A stretch of DNA of 26,489 bases from assembly GCF_019649055.1 (NCBI RefSeq), contig NW_026570623.1, forward strand, positions 1 through 26,489, read 5' to 3'. Under the pieces are notes generated by a model, which had not been told where the DNA came from, made no database searches, and saw only the letters and a list, made by a program, of their open reading frames with translations. Shown piece after piece: positions 19,796-26,489 of the stretch. Position 1 is the stretch's first letter, and each line of letters starts with the position of its first letter. A program made the position numbers and the translations under genes. Origin of the DNA: Paramacrobiotus metropolitanus (lineage: Eukaryota; Tardigrada; Eutardigrada; Parachela; Macrobiotidae).

Positions 19796-20190
19796 GTGAC
19801 GTGACATAAATAGGCAGAGCTGTCACACTGTCGCCGAAATTCGACCAAAAAAGAAAAATGAATTAAAAAATAAAATTAAAATGAACTAAAATTAATATTT
19901 TGGTAGTGACGTAGCTTAAGTGGGCGGGGCTGTCACACTGTCACCGAAATTCGACCATGAAAGGAAAATAATTAAAACTAAGATTTAAAAATTATAATTA
20001 AAAAATAATATTAAAAAATAAAATCTTGGTAGTGACGTAACGTAAGTAGGCGGGGCTGTCACACTGTCACCGAAATTCGACTATGGAAGAAAAATGAATT
20101 AAAAATAATATTAAAAAATAAAATCTTTGTAGTGACGTATCGTAAGTAGGCGGGGCTGTCACACTGTCACCGAAATTCGACCATGAGAGG
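19796..20190. repeat. Four-unit tandem array with a conserved 57-base core
   Basis: Cores start at 19796, 19906, 20032 and 20134, so the spacing is about 102-126 bases. The core runs GTGACGTA..TAAGT.GGCGGGGCTG TCACACTGTCACCGAAATTCGAC, and AT-rich linkers of varying length separate the cores. GC-rich cores are better conserved than linkers. The first unit is the most diverged. Confidence 0.85.
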
Positions 20191-21040
20191 AAAATAATTT
20201 AAAAATTAAAATTTCAAAAGTAAGAACATTATTAATTAATTTGATAATACCTGATTTAATAAATAAAAAATAAATAAAGAAAAGTAAGATAATGTTTAAT
20301 ACTAATTCAGTAGTATTTAATATTTATTTACTAGTAATTCTTTAATAATTTAAAATTAAAAAATCCAATTCCGTTATAAGGTTTTCCATTTACAATAAAA
20401 ACATTTGCCCCGAGCCTTGAGCATTTTCTTGTGATCTATTTCATACGAAACTTACGCTCGGACATTAATAATAATTAACGAAAGCTCTACGCGTCCAGAA
20501 TTTGTCAACAAAAGTTGTTATTCTACTGCATCTAGCATCTAGCACACAATAACACAAAAAATGTGACTGTTGTAACGTGGGGCCTTATGGGCGCCCACGT
20601 ACCTTCGACGGCGAAACAGCGGCGAACCCGGATTGAGGCTTTAATGCCGAAATCTAAGGTGCGCACCGTGGCGCAGCAAACACCGACTAATGAGATCGGA
20701 TCCTACAGCCAGCGCAGCTGTGCTGTAGGTCCGTCAAAACAGCAGCAATGTGTGGGATGGAAATCCCCAGAACAGCAAAACACAATGGCGAATGGCCAAT
20801 CATGAAGGCGGAGCTATCGGCCTTCACACTGTAAACTGTAAACAAACAGCGACAATAAAATTACTGGTAAAGTGTAAACACAAAAAATTCCTTTATTATG
20901 TAATTAATATATATACAGGTAGTTGCTCGATGTTTTCACTATGATATGAATGTTACAGCAACGAAGTAGATACTGCAGCAAACAAAGCACGAAGTAACGG
21001 AGCAAATGATACGTGCGCATCACGTAAGTATTACGGTGTG
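20191..21040. other. Unassigned DNA, no supported gene
   Basis: AT-rich to about 20400, then a more GC-rich patch at 20570-20830. It contains a hairpin ACGTGGGGCC-ttat-GGGCGCCCACGT (20575-20600) and an open + strand frame without an ATG or recognisable motif. Confidence 0.35.
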
Positions 21041-21053
21041 GGCAACAGATGCT

Positions 21054-21363
21054 ACGGTGTGGGCACTACTGCGCACTGCGCAGCAGTAGTGCCGCAGATA
21101 CAAGCGGGCTGCTGGTATTAATTGACAGTTGCTATTGTAGGGAGAAGACAGGGGTACGAAGTAAGTACTACAACGGAGAAGGCTTTTTGCGGCTCTCGGC
21201 TTCCATAACCTGCGCAGCGATGACGACTGTTCGTTTCTCAGTTAGCTTACTGCCCACAGGTGCAGGTAGCAGCATTTGGCTGTTCAACGGTACTGTGGTG
21301 TACTTACGAATTCTCGTGATTTCTGGCACTGTTGTACTTAGTACAAAATTGTTAACATCCTAA
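21054..21363 (+). pseudogene. Second remnant of the RLSASI-type mobile ORF
   Basis: GEGFLRLSASI (about 21177-21212) and its DNA (GGCTCTCGGCTTCCATA) match the - strand remnant at 7772-8149. Its 5' edge is a hairpin, GGCACTACTGCGCA paired with TGCGCAGCAGTAGTGCC (21062-21095). The next bases (GCGATGACGA..., TACCGCCCATAGGTGCAG-like) recur near 26390-26440. No known domain. Confidence 0.35.
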
Positions 21364-21489
21364 CAACTTCCTGTTGTTATAGTTTGTACTGCTACTACTA
21401 CCTACGAATGTGCCTATTTCTTCTTCAGTTATCCTGCTGCGCAGCTTACAATCATTTTTATACGAGTACTAGAGTAGGTATAATGATTG

Positions 21490-21657
21490 TACTAGTTATA
21501 TGAATACTGATTATCTGTGCCTGGACTTCGGCCCCTGTCCTTTGAGGCAAAGGATCTCGGCTTCTACTTCACCAATTTTGTTGCTTTAAAGTACATCAAA
21601 ATTCTCTAAATGTAGCGGTGGATCCAAGATTGTTGACTTTTTGCCAAAATCATTTGT
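21490..21657. repeat. Exact direct duplication, unit 1 (168 bp)
   Basis: Identical to 21704-21871 by eye, separated by a 46-base AT-rich spacer that itself contains partial TATATGAATACTGATTAT copies. Confidence 0.9.
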
Positions 21658-21703
21658 TATATGAATACTGATTATATGAATATCCATATAATTGTTATTA
21701 TTA

Positions 21704-21871
21704 TACTAGTTATATGAATACTGATTATCTGTGCCTGGACTTCGGCCCCTGTCCTTTGAGGCAAAGGATCTCGGCTTCTACTTCACCAATTTTGTTGCTT
21801 TAAAGTACATCAAAATTCTCTAAATGTAGCGGTGGATCCAAGATTGTTGACTTTTTGCCAAAATCATTTGT
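21704..21871. repeat. Exact direct duplication, unit 2 (168 bp)
   Basis: Second copy of 21490-21657. No TG...CA ends and no flanking duplication, so a solo-LTR pair is not supported. Confidence 0.9.
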
Positions 21872-22643
21872 CAAGGTCCAGTGGTCAATCATAAGCTTGT
21901 TACCATGGACGCGATAAGAAATGCACACTGTTCTAGCACAACTTAATAGTTTAATAGTTTCATCTCGGTAGCAGGTAACCCATTAACCTGCTGTGTTTTG
22001 CATACACAGCATGGGAATTTATACCTGGCCGAACACAACACACGAACAGTAGAAATATCTGAGCGCTACAGTACTTAACAATAAGTAAGAGTACAATACA
22101 AAGTAAAAAATTCATGTATAACTTAACACGTTAGTCATCATCACGTTAGTCGCATTGCAAGTTATGTACTGTATGTACAAGTAGACAGTCCGTGTTTCGA
22201 TTAGGTAACTTATGTTAAGTGTATCATAATATAGATATTACTAAACATACGTACGGGTTCATTAATATTATCAATTATGACAGTCTGTAAGCGACCACAA
22301 AGCTACACATCCTTGGAATTACATATTTTTTAATAGTCATCGGCCAATATTCATCCGTGCTGGGCTTGTACTTACTACTGTTACTGTATTTGTTGTGTTC
22401 AGTATGCACGCCTTGTCAGCTGAGCGGGCTGCCAGCAATCTCCCATGTAGCAGGAGTTACGTGGAAGTCAGCTTGCGAAAATGTTTTTACTTTTTGCCTT
22501 TGGTCGTGGACTCGTGAACCGTTATAGTTATTCTTTACGTAGAGTACGTCTTACGATATATTGTTGAATGCTTATCATCTGTTCTTGTAATTCAGTTCAC
22601 CTTTATCTTTCTGGTTTTCTTCGATAGACAGCACTTCCAGGGT
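21872..22643. other. Upstream region of gene B, no gene
   Basis: AT-rich intergenic DNA. No repeat shared with other parts of the window was seen, apart from frequent GTAC sites. Confidence 0.4.
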
Positions 22644-22756
22644 CCTTATTTTCACCATTACATGCTGTTTCGCTCGGAGCTTATTGAACAGGATTGTGTC
22701 TGTGTTCACCAGTTCCCTGGCAGGCTACTACAGATTTGCGTTTCGCAACAGCAACC
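22644..22756 (+). promoter_or_regulatory. 5' flank of gene B sharing sequence with gene A
   Basis: It carries the same CCTTATTTTCA string as the flank of gene A, followed by weaker collinear similarity up to the start codon. The open frame runs upstream to a TTG at 22694 without a stop. The ATG at 22757 is chosen because copy A begins at the equivalent place with MS. Confidence 0.35.
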
Positions 22757-25474
22757 ATGTCCCAAAGTTTCCCAGAGCCTTCCAACCGCAATAATCGTGG
22801 GGATGCTACAAAGGTGGCAAAGTGTTTGCGACAGGTGTTAGACTGTGGCGAAATGAGCGATGTTCAGTTCGCGGTGGGACGCCAGTATGGCGCAGTGAGG
22901 ATCTTTCCAGCTCACAGGTGCTAAGTGCTAACTGTGCGTTGCGCATGTGATGGCGGATCTCCGTTCTGATTGATACCATAATTGATATTTGTATAGAGTC
23001 ATCATGGGAGCCCGGAGCGACGTATTCCACACCATGTTCTATGGAAGTCTACCGGAGAAGTGCACGAACCCGGTTGATATTCCCGATATTCTTCCTGACG
23101 CCTTCGCTAATATGCTCAGGTAGGTTTAGTGTCCGATCTGCAGTGCTGTTTTCGGTTATACGGTCAATTTACATGACCCTATGTACTGGATACCCATCGA
23201 AATGAGTGAACTTTGTTACTGGTGTAGCTACATCTACACGGACACCGTGACGAAGCTGTGAGCGAGGAGAACGTATTCGACACACTCAACTGCGCCGATA
23301 AGTATGCCTTACCATCGCTGGTTCGCAAGTGCACCCGCTTTATCCTGAGCAATCTGAACACAGACAACTGCCTAGAAATGCTGGACAACGTATGTATCCT
23401 GGGCAGGTTGCTTAGTGTCTGTCGTATTCAGAATTTTTTTTGCTGGTGTGAATTCTTGCTTCTTTAGGCCGTTCGTTATAAATACACCCCGCCCATGGTG
23501 GAGGGTGAGGACGACGATATCATGGAGAAGTGTCTTGGTTTGATTGATGGATCGGCAGAAGGCGTTTGGCAGTCGGAAAAGTTCTCTGGTATCGGACAAG
23601 AGACGTTGCAGATTATCCTCCAACGAGAGACGTTGGCCGCCGATGAAGCTACCATCTATGCGTCGGTTGAAAAGTAAGGAGCACTGCCCGCACTGATAGT
23701 TCTCCAGATGCAACAGTACGGCAAAATCGGCCCCAAATTTTCACAAACGGCAAATATAACCAAACGTTAAAGTGGACCGCTAACAGGAACTAGCGTACGA
23801 CACACTGTACGATTCCGGGTCACCTCAAGGCGATGTTTCGCAGTTTCTCGCCCTGAAGCCCTTTGTGAATTTAATCTTTTACCATCGGGTTTTGTTGGCA
23901 GGTGGGCTGCGAACGCCTGTAGTCAGAAGGATATGGAAGCTTCACCCGTCAATCGGCGTGAAATGCTGGGCGCGGCATTATATCGCGTCCGCTTTCCGGT
24001 CTTGACCGATACACAGCTGATGAATGGCCCTGCCCAGGTACTGAGCTTTTACACTGTTAACGGAGAAATATTGCTGGTTGTTACAAAAGTGTTGCGAAAA
24101 TATTGCGAAAGTTCTTGGGTGGTTGCGTTCAGTATGTTGCTGATTTAAAGTTAATAATCATGTTAAAAGTGCTACTGAAAGTGGTACGAAGTTAAAAAAA
24201 TTAGAGTGGTACGAATTTAAAAATTAATTATCATTCACATAAGAAAAAACGTCAAAAAGCTGTTGAGCTCCGGTCTACCAGTGAACGCTAACGTGCATTT
24301 TTCCTGGTACTATCAGAATACAGTAACTAGAGTACTATTTATTCGCCTGTTGTTAACCAGCTCTTTTAAGCGGAAGTGTCTGACCGGGCTATTGGAATAT
24401 ATTTTTGGATAAGTTAGGAACACTTATGTTTTTCTTACTTTTTTGTTATATTATGATTCTATGAGCTATTTTATGGCATATCGGGGGCGTTTCAGAGTGG
24501 GAGGCAACCGGCAAAGTTCTGGTATTTGTCTTTCTGTTCAAGATTTGAAAACAAAAGCAGATAGAGTTTACAAACAGTTTCAAAGACAGTAAAATAGTAG
24601 TTTCCGTGTATTTAGGGTATGATAACTCTATTAAAATAATGCAGTTATGAATTTGGCCAGACTGGTTTGCTGCTTCAATCGGAGCTGTTGGACATTTTCC
24701 GCTACAAACACGCCGATGTCAAACCGGCGCTGCCGTTCCGCACGGAGGCCCGACAAAGTGAGCACATTCGCGTATCGAATGGACACTGCCAAGACATTTT
24801 CTTAGTTATAAACATTTTCTTAATATTTGTAGATGAGCTGCGAGCTGAAGGTTTGGTCAATTTTACGGTGCCGGATGTCAGGAAACTGGAGCAAAGAGGA
24901 ACGTTGAGCGATCCAATCGTAATCCGGAAGTTGCCTTGGTAAGCCGTTGTACTTTGTATGATGCTTAGAAGTTAGAACCAATAAACGTTATGAAGGGCCG
25001 TCGTCCTGTTGCAGGAGGGTTTTGGTTAAGAAGCACATCCTGGAAGGGTCTCCTCGGTGGGGTTATTTTGTGAAATGTGATGTTGATGCGGATTCCGATA
25101 CTTGGACATGTGAAGTTAATGCAGAACTCCGCTTGCTACCATGGAAAGCGGAACTGGGACTTGTTACTAAACGTACAGATATGTTTTGCTGACTGCTGCT
25201 TATTTACAAAGAATAACCGCTAAAATGTTGATTTTTTCATGTTTCAGCGATATCCCACGTGTACTGCGAAGAAGAAATTGCCTGGGGATACTGGAATTTT
25301 ATATCATTTACGGTAAGATTTGTCGGGTGGGGAAATTATGAAGCGTACGTTGTTAATGAACGTTTGGTGCTTAAGGACCTACTGGATCCGTCGAAAGGAT
25401 ACGTTAACCCTAGTGACTTCTCCCTGAAACTGCAAGTCAAGCTCACTGCGGCCCTTCCTGTCGGAATTGATTAA
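22757..25474 (+). CDS. BTB-BACK-MATH protein, copy B (single-base frameshift in exon 3)
   Basis: Ten exons: 22757-22917, 22997-23119, 23228-23389, 23468-23673, 23902-24037, 24661-24757, 24833-24938, 25015-25172, 25248-25312, 25376-25474, with intron phases as in copy A. About 437 aa if exon 3 is one base longer. BTB (MSDVQFAVGRQYG, FPAHRVIMGARSDVF, YIYTD) and BACK (GVWQSEKFSGIG, ASVEKWAA, RREMLGAALYRVRFP) resemble BTBD1/2/3/6. The C-terminal MATH (VNFTVPDVRKL, IRKLPWRVLVKKH, WGYFVKCDVD, EEIAWGYWNF, DPSKGYVNPSDF) resembles the USP7 TRAF-like domain. An inferred CUL3 adaptor role follows from BTB-BACK. As sequenced, exon 3 reads into TGA at 23259-23261, while the next frame resumes clear BTB homology (SEENVFDTLNCADKY). 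No alternative splice site I tried restores the frame. A poly(A) signal lies 74 bases past the stop. This is the better preserved copy, with its MATH domain intact. Confidence 0.88.
25313..25375 (+). other. Intron 9 of gene B: 63 bases, stop-free, possibly retained
   Basis: GTAAGATTT at the 5' end, TTAAG at the 3' end, length 63, no in-frame stop. Translated, it shares V-R-F, W, N, A, V-V, V and K at the same positions as the copy A segment. The family-typical MATH sequence continues correctly when it is removed, so splicing is the default reading. The conservation of length, frame and sequence is what is odd. Confidence 0.6.
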
Positions 25475-25547
25475 ACAATCCCCTTGGGCTTGATGGTTGT
25501 AATTTGACTGATCATAATTTTATTAATTACTAATAATATTAATGTTG

Positions 25548-25553
25548 AATAAA
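25548..25553 (+). terminator. Poly(A) signal of gene B
   Basis: AATAAA 74 bases after the stop codon. The 3' UTR just before it (TGTAATTTGACT) is shared with the sequence after the gene A stop. No AATAAA was found at the equivalent place in copy A. Confidence 0.55.
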
Positions 25554-26152
25554 TATGTCAACGTCTTCATATGCCCTGGGTCTCCTTGCGTACCATTAAA
25601 AGTCTTTTTAATTTTTTTTCCAAGGGTTTTCAAACTGATCTCGTTTGTTACTGTGTTAGTGATTCCGACTAATAACTCCGGGTACCACGATCTTGTGCAA
25701 TTGTACGACTGGGTTACGCTCTCATACTATCTGAGTACCGACAGGCTTTGAAAAGTTTCTACCAAATTTTATGCAGATTGTACAGCAAGGCTCATAATAT
25801 TACAGCGGCACCGATGGGGTGTACAATTACTAGAGTAGTAATGCTAGTTTGTAAGCATAATACTAAAGCCAACTGTTTATTCGGCTAGCCAACCTGCGAA
25901 CATTCGATGTAATGTAAAAGGTCTACTAACTACTGTCTAACTTTGAGTAATACCCCAAAGCGGTTCGGCGCGTTTTCGCCATTCAACCAGTGATCTAGTT
26001 GGTGTGGCGTGTGGAGATTCTGAGTTTTATACTGATATTGTTTTGTCTGACTGTCTTTAGTGTTCGGTAGATTTACGAATGTTACACGTTGTCTTTGTCA
26101 TGCTATCATCGTACTTCACTGTACTTGTGCTGTTGGGGTTTCTAGGATGTCA
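25554..26152. other. Gene B 3' flank, no gene
   Basis: Short frames only. Nothing matching the transposons listed here was seen. Confidence 0.35.
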
Positions 26153-26368
26153 TTAAATACTGGCTAACAAGCATGTAGTCATATACAAAGCATCCTCCGC
26201 AGGCGCAAACCAGTCACCAGTGCAATAAACTATTGCGTTCCCCGCAAACCAAACTCGTATCAAACTTTCCGTTTTCCAGTACGGCGTGAAAATCGTACCA
26301 CGCACGTCAGTGGTTCGGATCGTGGCAACAGCCAACAGGTACAAAAGACAGGCACCGATAGAATATTA
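26153..26368 (-). CDS. Possible exon of a small membrane protein
   Basis: The - strand is open for about 70 codons. It starts with a hydrophobic segment (CLLYLLAVATI), then FTPYWKTESLIRVWFAGN with Cys residues further on, and a second hydrophobic stretch at the end (ALYMTTCLLASI). The layout loosely recalls claudin/PMP22-type tetraspans, first helix plus first loop. There is no ATG and no clear acceptor. GT at the end (CCA-GTATTT) could be a donor. Low confidence. Confidence 0.22.
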
Positions 26369-26489
26369 ATTCCAAGCTGTCATTTGTGGGGCGATGACGA
26401 AACTTCAGTTTCGAGTAGTTTACCGCCCATAGGTGCAGAATTGCAGATAACGTTTCGCTTGTCACCGAAACTGCAGTAAAGTATTATTA

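Noticed and set aside
19796-20190. CRISPR array
   Set aside because: Units are too long and unevenly spaced, linkers are AT-rich drift and not distinct spacers, and the DNA is eukaryotic.
20563-20805. 80-codon + strand ORF
   Set aside because: It opens at GTG, has no motif, and lies in a GC-richer patch where stops are rarer. No splice context.
21490-21871. LTR pair
   Set aside because: Only 46 bases separate the units, with no TG/CA ends, primer site or target duplication.
22694-22756. Upstream extension of gene B start
   Set aside because: The frame is open but begins at TTG. Copy A has no such extension, and both copies have ATG with MS at the same position.
24833-25474. Ubiquitin hydrolase (USP7) gene
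   Set aside because: Only the MATH-like part resembles USP7. No USP catalytic Cys or His box follows, since the gene ends directly after MATH.

Overview
This is a stretch of metazoan nuclear DNA. It is AT-rich, and its two real genes are split by short GT-AG introns, mostly 60-100 bases. They encode a BTB-BACK adaptor with a C-terminal MATH domain, an animal-type ubiquitin-ligase architecture. The rest is dense in eukaryotic DNA transposons, an LTR element and a LINE fragment. Short introns and compact genes point to a small invertebrate; a tardigrade is my guess, but nothing here proves it.

Layout. Gene A (389-6849, + strand) and gene B (22757-25474, + strand) are tandem paralogs with the same ten exons and the same intron phases. 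They also share a short upstream motif and part of the 3' UTR. The first two thirds resemble BTBD1/2/3/6 proteins (BTB then BACK), but the usual PHR domain is replaced by a USP7-like MATH (TRAF-like) domain. Each copy carries one apparent indel: 2 bases lost in exon 9 of A and 1 base lost in exon 3 of B. Each also has a stop-free 63-base segment, divisible by three and flanked by GT and AG, inside the MATH domain.

Intron 5 of gene A has grown to 4.6 kb. A TIR transposon (about 1557-5973) sits in it, and an LTR retroelement without polymerase (2366-5557, transcribed on the - strand) is inserted inside that transposon.

The 15.8 kb between the genes is almost all mobile or repeated DNA. It holds three non-autonomous hAT-type elements with perfect 8-base target duplications (7364-7771, 10499-11286, 15149-15369) and a pair of roughly 0.9 kb hairpin-bearing repeats (9247-10238, 12493-13387), the first containing a 107-base retroposed insert. 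It also holds a LINE 3' end (to 16083), a 1.1 kb Polinton-like deletion derivative with an Ulp1-like protease relic (17308-18396), a four-unit tandem array (19796-20190) and an exact 168-base direct duplication (21490-21871). Fragments of an unidentified mobile ORF recur at three places.

The two genes would act as CUL3 substrate adaptors: BTB-BACK for cullin binding and MATH for peptide capture. This role is inferred from the families, not shown here. No RNA gene, CRISPR array or bacterial feature was seen.
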